Assembly (NCBI GenBank): GCA_025354985.1
Contig: JANXLU010000066.1
Location: 1-64,000, forward strand
DNA length: 64,000 nucleotides
Direction of reading: 5' to 3'
Origin: Chloroflexota bacterium
Lineage (GTDB): Bacteria > Chloroflexota > Anaerolineae > J036 > Brachytrichaceae
Positions 44,219 through 52,478 of the stretch are shown one piece after another. Made by a program: the position numbers and the translations under genes. Each line of letters begins with the position of its first letter. Within the stretch, counting starts at the first letter, position 1. The notes under the pieces are model-generated. The model was not told the DNA's origin. It saw only the letters and a program-made list of their open reading frames with translations, and did no database searches.

Positions 44219-44902
44219 TTACGGTGAGGTTTGAGCAGTGGCAAGGCATGCCCGCATATGTTCCGTAAGGGTACTCCAGTCCTTCGCCAAAATAGTCTCG
44301 GAAGGGAAAAGCTCGGTGGTCAACCCAACAAGTTGTACTCCGGCTGCCAAATAAGTATTGGCGTCCCTGGCTGGAACGAATCCACTGACCCATAGGGGGA
44401 TTTCGGGAAGTGGTCCGCGAATCGCCTTGATAAAGTTGATTCCACCAATCACGCCGGCAGGAAACACTTTTATGACGTTCGCTCCCAATCTCCAGCAAGC
44501 CACGATTTCGGTTGGTGTCATGGCTCCCGGGATGGATACTACGCCCGCCTCGCGACATGGTCGAATGATCCCGGTTTCCGCAATGGCACTAACGACGAAC
44601 TGCGCCCCGGAATCAATCGCGGCGCGTGCCTGGAATGCGTCCATCACGGTGCCGGCGCCAATCAATACATCGGCCGGTGAGGTTTTTGCCAGCGTCTTGA
44701 TGATGTCAAGCGCATCCGGAGTTGTCAAAGTCAGCTCTACAAGCTTGAACCCGGATTCAATCAAACACGTGCATGCGGCGTGAGCATCTGCCGCGTTGGA
44801 CATCCTGACAATCGCGGCGATTTTGTGCGCAAACATGGCGCGCACGCGACTTTCCAAGGTGGTTGGTTCAAGTTGTTCCATTGGTTTCAAGGATTGCGGC
44901 AT
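44219..44902 (-). CDS. eda: 2-keto-3-deoxy-6-phosphogluconate aldolase
   Basis: A 227-residue class I aldolase that splits KDPG into pyruvate and glyceraldehyde 3-phosphate (Entner-Doudoroff). The active site is visible: IAAIVRMSNAADAHA, the Glu of FKLVELTLTTPDALD, GAGTVMDAFQARAAIDSGAQ (20 residues), SIPGAMTPTEIVACW, and the Schiff-base lysine in NVIKVFPAGVIGG. It lies 18 nt after the citrate synthase stop on the same strand, so the two are probably co-transcribed. 6-phosphogluconate dehydratase (edd) is not in the window. Confidence 0.9.
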   Translation of the reverse strand: MPQSLKPMEQLEPTTLESRVRAMFAHKIAAIVRMSNAADAHAACTCLIESGFKLVELTLTTPDALDIIKTLAKTSPADVLIGAGTVMDAFQARAAIDSGAQFVVSAIAETGIIRPCREAGVVSIPGAMTPTEIVACWRLGANVIKVFPAGVIGGINFIKAIRGPLPEIPLWVSGFVPARDANTYLAAGVQLVGLTTELFPSETILAKDWSTLTEHMRACLATAQTSP

Positions 44903-44920
44903 CGGCTGAACACTACCGGA

Positions 44921-46108
44921 TTATTTACGGCGGGCCAACTTGACAAAATGTACATCACGCTCACCAATGTATTCACTGGCAGGTCGGATGAGCGCGGCAT
45001 CCTTGTATTGTTCGAGGACATGTGCACTCCATCCCGCGATACGGGCCGCGGCAAAATACGGAGTCATCAGATCAATGGGAATCCCAAGGTTGTAGAGCAG
45101 GCTGGCAGAATAAAAATCCACATTTGGATAAAGTTCGCGGTGCCGTTGCACGCCTTTTTCAAGCATCTGGCTCATGTGGAAGTATTTGACCGCCCCCACC
45201 TTTTCACCCTGTTTTTCTGCAAGGTGATTTAGAACGCGTGCGCGGGGATCACCGTTTTTATAGATCCGATGACCGAAGCCCATGATGATTCTTTTCGTTG
45301 CAAAAGCTTGGTCAACCCAGGCGTCGACCTTGTCGGGTTCTCCAATCTCGAGCAGCGTATTCATGGTCGCCTCATTTGCACCCCCATGCAGCGGACCTTT
45401 CAGAGCGCCAATTGCAGCAACGATGCTGCTGTGCAGGTCTGCTTGCGTGCTCGCAACCACGCGGGCCGTAAACGTACTAGCGTTCAAGCTGTGGTCAGCG
45501 AGCAAAACCATATAGGCGTTCATTCCAGCTGCAAAATCTGAATCGGGCACGACGCCGTTTAACAGATACAGGGCATTGGCCGCATGACCGAGATTTCTTT
45601 TGGACTTTATCGGCTTAGCGCCCGTGCGAAACCTGTGAAATGCCGCGTTGATGGTCGGAAATTGGGCTGTGAGGCGAATCGCTTTCCGTATTGTTGCAGA
45701 TGTAGAAATGTCCTCAATTTCAGGGTCGTAAAAGGACAACAGGCTGACTGCGGTCCGGAGCGCTTCCATTGGAACGGCCGTCTTTGGCAGCCCCTGCAGA
45801 AACTTGTACACAGACTTTGGAATTTCCCGGTTGCCGACCAAGTGTGCCGTAAACTCTTTTAGTTCAGCCTTGGTGGGCAGCGTTCCCTTAATCAACAAAT
45901 GTGCAACTTCCTCATACGTTGCAAATTCAGCCAACTCCGCAATATCGATGCCCCGGTAAATGAGTTTGCTGATTGGTCCATCCGGGTGGCTGATTGTTGT
46001 TTGCGCGGCCACAACGCCCGCCAGTCCCTTTGAAAATGGGGGTTTGGAAGGCACGGGCGCGTCGGTCGGCGGGGAAGTTGGGGCTGGGATTTGATTGGTT
46101 TCAGACAT
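44921..46108 (-). CDS. gltA: Citrate synthase
   Basis: A 395-residue enzyme condensing oxaloacetate and acetyl-CoA. A Pro-rich N-terminus of about 25 residues precedes KGLAGVVAAQTTISHPDG. Catalytic His residues lie in DHSLNASTFTARVVAST and LKGPLHGGANEATM, and GFGHRIYKNGDPRARVL holds the third His and CoA-binding arginines; the catalytic Asp is in NVDFYSASLLYNLGIP. The ATG at 46108 is chosen because a GGAG lies 9 nt upstream; the longer frame would need a TTG. It is upstream of eda and divergent from the corrinoid operon. Methylcitrate synthase is an alternative, but no prp genes are present. Confidence 0.93.
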   Translation of the reverse strand: MSETNQIPAPTSPPTDAPVPSKPPFSKGLAGVVAAQTTISHPDGPISKLIYRGIDIAELAEFATYEEVAHLLIKGTLPTKAELKEFTAHLVGNREIPKSVYKFLQGLPKTAVPMEALRTAVSLLSFYDPEIEDISTSATIRKAIRLTAQFPTINAAFHRFRTGAKPIKSKRNLGHAANALYLLNGVVPDSDFAAGMNAYMVLLADHSLNASTFTARVVASTQADLHSSIVAAIGALKGPLHGGANEATMNTLLEIGEPDKVDAWVDQAFATKRIIMGFGHRIYKNGDPRARVLNHLAEKQGEKVGAVKYFHMSQMLEKGVQRHRELYPNVDFYSASLLYNLGIPIDLMTPYFAAARIAGWSAHVLEQYKDAALIRPASEYIGERDVHFVKLARRK

Positions 46109-46176
46109 TTGCTGTTGCTCCAAGGCTTGAAAAAACGATTATATAGTGCCGATTGTCGCTTAAAATTGGTTGTGAT

Positions 46177-46878
46177 ATGGATTTTAGTGAACTGCCGGAT
46201 GACGAGCTTTGGTTACAAATGCAGGATGATTTGTACGATGGCATGAAGCCCGAGGTGACCCAGGAAACCAAGGAAGCGCTTCGTCGCGGCTATAAGCCAA
46301 CAGATGTCCTGGAAAAAGGGTTGGTGGCCGGGATGGACATCGTGGGCGTGGACTTTAGGGATGGCGTTCTATTTGTCCCTGAGGTGTTGATGGCTGCCAA
46401 TGCGATGAAGAGTGGAATGGAAATACTGCGACCATTGCTCACCGAAACTGGCGCTCCCCGCGTGGGCACTGTTGTCATTGGAACCGTCAAGGGCGATATC
46501 CACGACATAGGCAAGAACCTCGTTGGCATGATGCTGGAAGGGGCCGGTTTTGAGGTTATCAACCTTGGCGTGAATTGCGACGCGGATAAGTTTATCGAAG
46601 CGATAAAAACGCATAAACCCGACATCATTGGGATGAGCGCATTGCTGACCACAACCATGCCGTATATGAAGGTTATTACACAGGCATTGATTGATGAGCG
46701 CCTGCGCGAAGACATCTATGTGATGGCCGGTGGCGCGCCAGTGTCAGAGAACTTTGCCATGAGCATCGGTGCGGATGCCTATGGACGGGATGCCGCCACG
46801 TCGGTCGAGATAGCCAAGGCGCATATGGTTGTTGTGAACAAGCAGGCGGCGCTGGACAAAGCGCGGCTGGCAATCTAA
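46177..46878 (+). CDS. Corrinoid (B12-binding) methyl-transfer protein
   Basis: A 233-residue cobalamin carrier. Residues 1-95 form the four-helix cap (MKPEVTQETKEALRRGYKPT read as one piece, then FVPEVLMAANAM). Residues 100-233 form the Rossmann B12 domain. The lower-ligand His is in GTVKGDIHDIGKNLVGMML, and the tail-binding residues are in GMSALLTTTMPYMK and MAGGAPVSENFAMSIGADAY. This is the MtbC/MetH cobalamin-module layout. It is the first gene of a tight operon with a homocysteine methyltransferase and a RACo-type activator, suggesting it carries methyl groups to homocysteine. The ATG at 46177 is chosen over a TTG at 46153. Confidence 0.9.
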   Translation: MDFSELPDDELWLQMQDDLYDGMKPEVTQETKEALRRGYKPTDVLEKGLVAGMDIVGVDFRDGVLFVPEVLMAANAMKSGMEILRPLLTETGAPRVGTVVIGTVKGDIHDIGKNLVGMMLEGAGFEVINLGVNCDADKFIEAIKTHKPDIIGMSALLTTTMPYMKVITQALIDERLREDIYVMAGGAPVSENFAMSIGADAYGRDAATSVEIAKAHMVVVNKQAALDKARLAI

Positions 46879-46890
46879 GACAAAATACCG

Positions 46891-47355
46891 TTGAACGCTG
46901 CCAACGACCGCGCGCGCATGTTAATCGAAGCCCTGGACTCAGCGCCACGCGACGCGGCGAGGCTGGTTAGGCCACTAAGTCTGCTGCAGGCGCACAACGG
47001 ACTGGCCGGTGGCTGGAGTGTGATCCAAATTGTCAGCCATATGGCGACGATGGAGCCCCTGGTGCTTGCGCGCTTTCAACGCGTGGTACTTGAAGAAATT
47101 CCGATGGAACCGACCATGGCGACGGTTTCTGCTGCCGTGCCAGGTGGCGCTCCGGTGGACGATTATGTGAGGCGTTTTGACCAGCTGCGACAGGAGACTA
47201 CCCGATTTCTGACGCAGTTGTCGCACCAGGCCTGGTTGCGTGCTTGTACTCACGAAACGTTGGGCGTGGCAAAATTACATCAGTTGGTCCGTCTGCTCAT
47301 TGCGCATGACAGCGAACACCTTGCTCAGATATCGACGGTGCGCGCAAATTTATAA
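46891..47355 (+). CDS. DinB-like protein inside the corrinoid operon
   Basis: A 154-residue four-helix protein of the DinB_2 type. Marks are GGWSVIQIVSHMATMEPLVL with the first ligand His, and HQLVRLLIAHDSEHLAQI with two further His residues. It has 12 nt to the corrinoid gene and 2 nt to the methyltransferase gene, so it must be co-expressed with them. Some DinB-fold enzymes act on thiols, which would fit a methionine pathway, but no function is shown. The TTG at 46891 keeps the helix intact; ATG at 46918 is the alternative. Confidence 0.72.
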   Translation: MNAANDRARMLIEALDSAPRDAARLVRPLSLLQAHNGLAGGWSVIQIVSHMATMEPLVLARFQRVVLEEIPMEPTMATVSAAVPGGAPVDDYVRRFDQLRQETTRFLTQLSHQAWLRACTHETLGVAKLHQLVRLLIAHDSEHLAQISTVRANL

Positions 47356-47357
47356 CC

Positions 47358-48347
47358 ATGAACAACCGATTCTTAAATCTTCTGGCCGAAGCGCAAGCGG
47401 AGCGCTCACACGTCATGGTAGACGGCGGGATGGGAAGCATGCTGATGGCGGCGGGACTAGTATTCGGTGATCCACCAGATCAGTGGAATATCTTGCCAGA
47501 CAAACAAGCGAAGGTCCGAGCGGTGTATCGCGGCTACCTGGACGCGGGTTCCCAGATTATTCTCACCAATAGTTTTGGTGGAACGCCATTCCGGCTCAAG
47601 ATGCACAATTTGGATGGCAAGACGTTTGATATCAACAAGGCGGCCGCAGAACTCGCCCGGTTGGAAGCCGGAGAACGCGTGGTGGCCGGTTCCATGGGTC
47701 CGAGCGGCGAACTTTTTGAGCCAATGGGAAAGTTGACCTATGCACACGCTGTGGCGGGGTTTGCCCGTCAAGCGGAAGGGCTGGCTGCAGGTGGCGTAGA
47801 CGTGTTTTGGGTTGAGACGATGAGCGACTTGGACGAAGTTCGGGCCGCTGTAGAAGGCGCGCGTCAGGCTGCGCCCAACATTCCAGTAGTTACGACCATG
47901 ACATTTGAAACGCGTGGATTTACCATGATGGGCGTATCTCCTGCACAGGCCATCACAGAGCTGGCCAAGCTGAATGTGGCGGCAATAGGTGCAAACTGTG
48001 GAAATGGACCGGATGAGCTTGAGGCCACGATTTTTGCCATGCACCGGGAGTTGCCCGAGATGACCGTGGTAGCCAAGGGAAATGCGGGTATGCCCCAAAT
48101 GGTCGACGGCAAGGCTGTTTATAACGCAACGCCTGATGTTATGGGTGGGTTTGCACGGCGATTTCGTGCGTTTGGCGCCACTATTATCGGTGCGTGCTGC
48201 GGAAGCACACCGGACCACATCCGACTTATGGCGCATCAGCTCGGAGCGTTTCCGGCGCTGGACCCAGCCTCGCTCCAGTTGAGCGTGCCACTCCCAGAAC
48301 GCAAAGTGCTGAGTTCGGATCGACGCGAACGCCGCGCTCAAAGATAG
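47358..48347 (+). CDS. Homocysteine S-methyltransferase (BHMT/MetH N-domain type)
   Basis: A 329-residue zinc-dependent methyltransferase that places a methyl group on homocysteine to form methionine. The barrel opens with VMVDGGMGSMLMAAGL and DAGSQIILTNSFGGTPF. The three zinc cysteines are in AIGANCGNGPDEL and IIGACCGSTPDHIRLM. VTTMTFETRGFTMMGVS is also typical. It matches the first module of MetH as a free protein. Its operon mates are a corrinoid carrier and a corrinoid activator, so the methyl donor is probably methylcobalamin on the neighbouring protein. Confidence 0.9.
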   Translation: MNNRFLNLLAEAQAERSHVMVDGGMGSMLMAAGLVFGDPPDQWNILPDKQAKVRAVYRGYLDAGSQIILTNSFGGTPFRLKMHNLDGKTFDINKAAAELARLEAGERVVAGSMGPSGELFEPMGKLTYAHAVAGFARQAEGLAAGGVDVFWVETMSDLDEVRAAVEGARQAAPNIPVVTTMTFETRGFTMMGVSPAQAITELAKLNVAAIGANCGNGPDELEATIFAMHRELPEMTVVAKGNAGMPQMVDGKAVYNATPDVMGGFARRFRAFGATIIGACCGSTPDHIRLMAHQLGAFPALDPASLQLSVPLPERKVLSSDRRERRAQR

Positions 48348-48362
48348 CCTTTCCGGAATGGA

Positions 48363-50396
48363 ATGAAGCCAACTGTTATTTTTCAACCTTCTGGCCGCCA
48401 GGGTCAGGTGGAGGTCGGACTCACGTTGTTGGAGGCTGCCCGCCAATTGGGTGTGGACGTTGACAGTATTTGTGGTGGTAGGCAAACATGCGGAAAATGC
48501 AAAGTCGTTCTTGAAATCGGGGAGTATGCCAAGTTTGGCGTAACATCTGCCGAATCTCACGCCAGTCCAATGGGCGTTGATGAACAACAATACTTCACGC
48601 GACATACATCCCGTTCGGTGGTTGGTGGACGCCTGGCATGCGCGGCCCGCATCACGGATGATTTGTTGGTTACGGTCCCTCCGGAAAGCCAGCAGCGCAA
48701 GCAGGTGATCGGCAAGGGCGCCAATTCCCGCCCGATTGCAATCGATCCAATATTTCGACAGTGTTTTGTTGAGGTGACGCCTCATGCACTAGGCGAACGC
48801 GACGGGGACTGGGAACGTTTGCAGCAGGCATTGCAGCGGGAATGGCAGCTCGCAGATTTGGAGATTGTGCTTCCGGCACTTCGTACGCTGACGGCCGCAT
48901 TGAAGGCGGGCAAGCAGCGCGTTACAGTCACCATAAGACTGTGTCAGCACGCTGCCACGTCACCGCCCCGCACGACGGTGATCGCGGTCCGATCCGGCTT
49001 TCACGATGCACTATTTGGCATCGCGATTGACGTTGGGAGCACAACGATTGCGGCCCACCTGTGCGACTTGGAAACTGGTGAAACGCTTGCCACGGAGACA
49101 GGCATGAACCCGCAAACAAGCTTTGGCGAGGATCTCATGAGTCGCATTAGCTACGTCATGCTAAACGGCGCAGCCGGGCTCACCCGCTTGACCCGGTCGG
49201 TGATTGAAACGATCAATCAATTGGTGGCGCGCGCGGTGTCAACAGCACAAATTAGTCGTGAGGACGTTGTGGAGGTTGTCCTTGTTGGCAATACGGTTAT
49301 GCACCACCTGCTGCTGGGTATAGATCCTACCGAGCTGGGTGCCGCACCATTTACGCTGGCAACCCATGCGGCAATAATTGCTGAAGCTGTGCAGGTTGGG
49401 CTCGACGTAAACCCTGTGGCCCAAGTGTATTTTCCTGCGCTGGAAGCAGGGCATGTCGGCAGTGACAATCTGGCGGTACTGATTTCCGAAGAGGCTGATT
49501 CGGCGGATCTTATGACGTTGTTTATTGATGTCGGTACCAATGCTGAGATCGTCCTTGGCAATAAAAATGGTTTATGGAGCTGTAGCAGTCCAACCGGGCC
49601 GGCGTTTGAGGGGGGGCAAATCACGCACGGACAGCGCGCGGCGCGTGGTGCCATCGAGCGTGTTCGAATCGACCCGGAAACCCGGGAACCGCGTTTTAAG
49701 GTCATTGGCCGGGAGGCATGGTCAGACGACTCTTCGGGTGGCGAAATTGGAGCAACGGGCATTTGTGGCAGCGGAATTATCGAGGTCATGGCCGAGTTGT
49801 TTCGAGCCGGATTATTGCGTGGTGATGGACGTTTTGCCCAGATCGACCACCCCCGCTTGAAATGGCTCGGCCCAAAAGCCGCTTATGTTCTGGCAACATC
49901 AGATCAAACAAGCTCCGGCATGGAAATTGTTGTAACCCAGGACGATGTGCGCAACATACAACTTGCCAAGGCCGCGCTTCATGCAGGATGCAAACTGCTG
50001 ATGCGTAAGCTTGGTGTGCGAACCATCGACCGTATAGTTTTGGCCGGTGCATTTGGCAGCTACATCGATCCACTATATGCCATGGTGCTCGGGTTGATCC
50101 CGGACTGTGACTTGGCACAGGTTCAATCGGTTGGCAATGGCGCGGGCGATGGAGCACGAATCATGTTGCTAAACAAGCAGCGTCGGGCAGAGAGTGCGCT
50201 GCTGGCCAGACGGGTGCATTACATTGAAACCGCCATCGATCCCAACTTTCAGGAAGAGTTTGTCGGCGCGATGCACCTCCCGCACAAGACCGATCCGTAT
50301 CCCACGCTGCGGGCATTGGGGGCATTGCCAGCGGCTGTCGCGGATGTGGCTGCAAATGCCCGCGCACTCCGGCGCGAACGCCGGAGGCAGGGCTAG
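48363..50396 (+). CDS. RACo/RamA-like corrinoid activation protein (DUF4445, 2Fe-2S + ASKHA)
   Basis: A 677-residue ATP-driven reductive activator. Residues 1-95 are a ferredoxin-like [2Fe-2S] domain with the cysteines in DSICGGRQTCGKCKVVLEIG and GRLACAARI. A linker follows, then an actin-like ASKHA domain with GIAIDVGSTTIAAHLCDL, LVGNTVMHHLLLG, LFIDVGTNAEIVLGN, GATGICGSGIIEVMAEL and VLAGAFGSYIDP. Such proteins return oxidised Co(II) corrinoid to active Co(I) at ATP cost. It is the last gene of the operon with the corrinoid carrier and methyltransferase, and would replace the activation domain of a full-length MetH. Confidence 0.9.
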   Translation: MKPTVIFQPSGRQGQVEVGLTLLEAARQLGVDVDSICGGRQTCGKCKVVLEIGEYAKFGVTSAESHASPMGVDEQQYFTRHTSRSVVGGRLACAARITDDLLVTVPPESQQRKQVIGKGANSRPIAIDPIFRQCFVEVTPHALGERDGDWERLQQALQREWQLADLEIVLPALRTLTAALKAGKQRVTVTIRLCQHAATSPPRTTVIAVRSGFHDALFGIAIDVGSTTIAAHLCDLETGETLATETGMNPQTSFGEDLMSRISYVMLNGAAGLTRLTRSVIETINQLVARAVSTAQISREDVVEVVLVGNTVMHHLLLGIDPTELGAAPFTLATHAAIIAEAVQVGLDVNPVAQVYFPALEAGHVGSDNLAVLISEEADSADLMTLFIDVGTNAEIVLGNKNGLWSCSSPTGPAFEGGQITHGQRAARGAIERVRIDPETREPRFKVIGREAWSDDSSGGEIGATGICGSGIIEVMAELFRAGLLRGDGRFAQIDHPRLKWLGPKAAYVLATSDQTSSGMEIVVTQDDVRNIQLAKAALHAGCKLLMRKLGVRTIDRIVLAGAFGSYIDPLYAMVLGLIPDCDLAQVQSVGNGAGDGARIMLLNKQRRAESALLARRVHYIETAIDPNFQEEFVGAMHLPHKTDPYPTLRALGALPAAVADVAANARALRRERRRQG

Positions 50397-50470
50397 GGCG
50401 GACACTTTGCCGCGGTTATCCCGCACATGGATACGGAGGGCGGCAGCAAACACTTGGCAGCCGATCCGGG

Positions 50471-51139
50471 TTACATCCCTTTCGCGGCAATTGCGGCCAT
50501 GGTTTTAAGGTTTTCTGACAACGTGGCTTCGGGGATGTCGCCGAGTACGCTCAGTGCAAACACTTTATTTCCCTTGGTGAAAATAATTGCTCCCAAAACG
50601 CCCGGGGCATTTGGATCAGCCTTGGCAACCGCCATAAAACCCTGGTCGCCATAGCCAGAAATCGGGAGTACGGGCGCGCCCTGTTTTTTCAGAGTCGCAA
50701 CCATTTCGTTCATTTTTGACGTTCCACCGGTAAGCTGAACCAGATTTATCAGACCGTGTTTGGCAATGATTGTGCACTCCGTGCCACCGAACTGTTTATT
50801 GGGTTGGGTTTCAGGTTCTCCATCAAGTGCGCCAAAGATGGTCTCAATCTCACTAATTTTGAACAAGTCGCAGGGACCAGCTTTCTTTGCGCCAGGTGGC
50901 TCTGCTGTTGGTTCAGTCGTTGACGTAGTCTTGGGCACAGGAGTGAATGTGGCTGGCACGACTGTAGGCGTGGGTGCAACAGTGGCAGTCAGAGGCATGG
51001 AAGTTGCTGATGCAGGAATCGCTGTGGCTGTCGCGGGCAATGAGGTGGATGTGGGCACGGCCGTGTTTGTTGGGGCGGTAGTTGGCGAAGCACATGCCGA
51101 TAACAACATAAGCGCGATGGTGCAGTACGTGGTTTTCAT
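50471..51139 (-). CDS. Lipoprotein with Thr/Pro-rich linker (DUF3558-like)
   Basis: A 222-residue surface lipoprotein. The signal MKTTYCTIALMLLSACAS ends at a lipobox (LSAC). About 70 residues of Thr/Pro/Ala/Ser low-complexity spacer follow, a common Chloroflexota and Actinobacteria wall spacer. The folded part (about 88-222) begins GPCDLFKISEIETIFGALDG and has a second Cys (GGTECTIIAK), resembling DUF3558 lipoproteins. The function is unknown. It is convergent with the RACo gene and divergent from the GNAT gene. Confidence 0.72.
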   Translation of the reverse strand: MKTTYCTIALMLLSACASPTTAPTNTAVPTSTSLPATATAIPASATSMPLTATVAPTPTVVPATFTPVPKTTSTTEPTAEPPGAKKAGPCDLFKISEIETIFGALDGEPETQPNKQFGGTECTIIAKHGLINLVQLTGGTSKMNEMVATLKKQGAPVLPISGYGDQGFMAVAKADPNAPGVLGAIIFTKGNKVFALSVLGDIPEATLSENLKTMAAIAAKGM

Positions 51140-51221
51140 TTGAACAGAGTGTAGGCCACCTCCAAGCAGAACGCTCTCATCAAATCCGAAGTGGCTCTCA
51201 TGTGCTTAAATAAGGGACGTC

Positions 51222-51713
51222 ATGGACGCTCAGATTGCCATATCCCGCGTTGATCAACTTGATTTAGTGGCCATCCAGCCATTGGTGGATGAAAACACTG
51301 CCGAAGGCTGGTTGTTTTTGAGTAAGGCGGTGCTTGCTTATCAAGATGGGCGCAATCGTTTTGCAAAACCCGGCGAGGCGCTGTTTGAGGCGCGCTTCGA
51401 GAATGAATTGATCGGACTGGGCGGATTGAACGTCGATCCATATCTGAATGATGGCCGTATCGGCCGGGTTCGTCACGTTCACGTGCTCAAGGCATTTCGC
51501 GCGCGTGGTGTCGGGCACTCGCTGTTGCAAAACATTATCGAGCATGCGCGCAAAGAGTTCAAGCTTTTGACGCTACGCACCAGCAACCCCGTGGCGGACC
51601 GGTTCTATCGCAAACTTGGATTTGTAACGACTCCCGCCATCAACAACGCCACACACCACCTGCAGCTCACCGACAAGATTTACCTGCCTCGTGCGGCGTG
51701 GGCCGATGACTGA
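51222..51713 (+). CDS. GNAT-family N-acetyltransferase
   Basis: A 163-residue acetyl-CoA-dependent transferase. The core is visible: an early strand-helix (AISRVDQLDLVAIQPLVDE), LIGLGGLNVDPYLNDG, and the acetyl-CoA loop VRHVHVLKAFRARGVGHSLL, where the R/Q-x-x-G-x-G/A turn is ARGVG. It then has TLRTSNPVADRFYRKLGF, the standard motif B. The substrate is unknown. Its stop touches the end of the convergent SAM methyltransferase gene (51713/51714). Confidence 0.85.
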   Translation: MDAQIAISRVDQLDLVAIQPLVDENTAEGWLFLSKAVLAYQDGRNRFAKPGEALFEARFENELIGLGGLNVDPYLNDGRIGRVRHVHVLKAFRARGVGHSLLQNIIEHARKEFKLLTLRTSNPVADRFYRKLGFVTTPAINNATHHLQLTDKIYLPRAAWADD

Positions 51714-52478
51714 TTACATATGTCGCTGTGCGATGATTTGCACGAACCTACCGATAAAGCTATATGCCGGGATAGTCATCAGGTCGCTTTCGAGTTCGAG
51801 CAGCGCGGCATAGTTCGCATCGATGTCGGTATGGCTGCGAGACATCAAGTCGCTGACACAACGGATACCATTAGTTTGAAGTGAGTTGAAGCCACACGAA
51901 TGCAATAGTAACAGCACAGTATCCGGATCCAGCACTTTGGTTTGCGTTCCGAAGATGTTGCGAGACTCCGCATTTCCTGTCATTAACTCGCGACGGGCCC
52001 GGGAAGGATCGCCGTGCAGAATTGCCGCTTGTAGGGGCATATGACGGGCATTCCCAAAAGCCACAGACAAAAGCCCGCCGGGTCGTAGCGCCATCTGAAG
52101 ATGGTGTAGCGCGGCCCAGACATCTGGTACGTATTCCAAAACGTTGTGGCATATGATCACGTCAAGAGAATCTGCCGGAAGATTGTTTGCCGCAGCCAAG
52201 TCGAGGTGTTGAAGTCTGATCAAACTAGGATCGAGTCGTATTCGTGCACGATCCAACATATCCTTGGAATAATCCGCCAGGGTAACCCGATGACCCATGC
52301 CAGCCAAAACACTGGCCAATTCGCCCAAGCCGCCTCCAACGTCAAGCACGTCACACGGCGACTTTGGTATGTGCGGCAGAAGGCCGCGCTCCAGCAGCGC
52401 CAGTCTCAGTCGGCCCCGCACGCTAGATTGATATGTGAGCCACTGTTCGATGGTTGAATCAAACTGTTCTGATTTCAC
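51714..52478 (-). CDS. Class I SAM-dependent methyltransferase (CmoM-like)
   Basis: A 254-residue methyltransferase. Motif I is DVLDVGGGLGELASVLAGMG, followed by VTLADYSKDMLDRARIRL, the post-I acidic region and VIICHNVLEYVPDVWAALHH (motif IV). An N-terminal FDSTIEQWLTYQSSVRGRLR resembles tRNA-modifying CmoM-type proteins, so a tRNA target is possible but unproven. The GTG start overlaps the stop of the upstream gene (GTGA), implying translational coupling with the unknown protein that precedes it. Confidence 0.8.
   Translation of the reverse strand: MKSEQFDSTIEQWLTYQSSVRGRLRLALLERGLLPHIPKSPCDVLDVGGGLGELASVLAGMGHRVTLADYSKDMLDRARIRLDPSLIRLQHLDLAAANNLPADSLDVIICHNVLEYVPDVWAALHHLQMALRPGGLLSVAFGNARHMPLQAAILHGDPSRARRELMTGNAESRNIFGTQTKVLDPDTVLLLLHSCGFNSLQTNGIRCVSDLMSRSHTDIDANYAALLELESDLMTIPAYSFIGRFVQIIAQRHM

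Noticed and set aside
46124-46176. Cobalamin riboswitch ahead of the corrinoid operon
   Set aside because: The gap to the divergent citrate synthase gene is too short and no B12-box-like sequence was seen.
47457-48785. Long (442-codon) open frame on the minus strand
   Set aside because: It is antisense to the homocysteine methyltransferase and the start of the RACo gene and has no recognisable domain.
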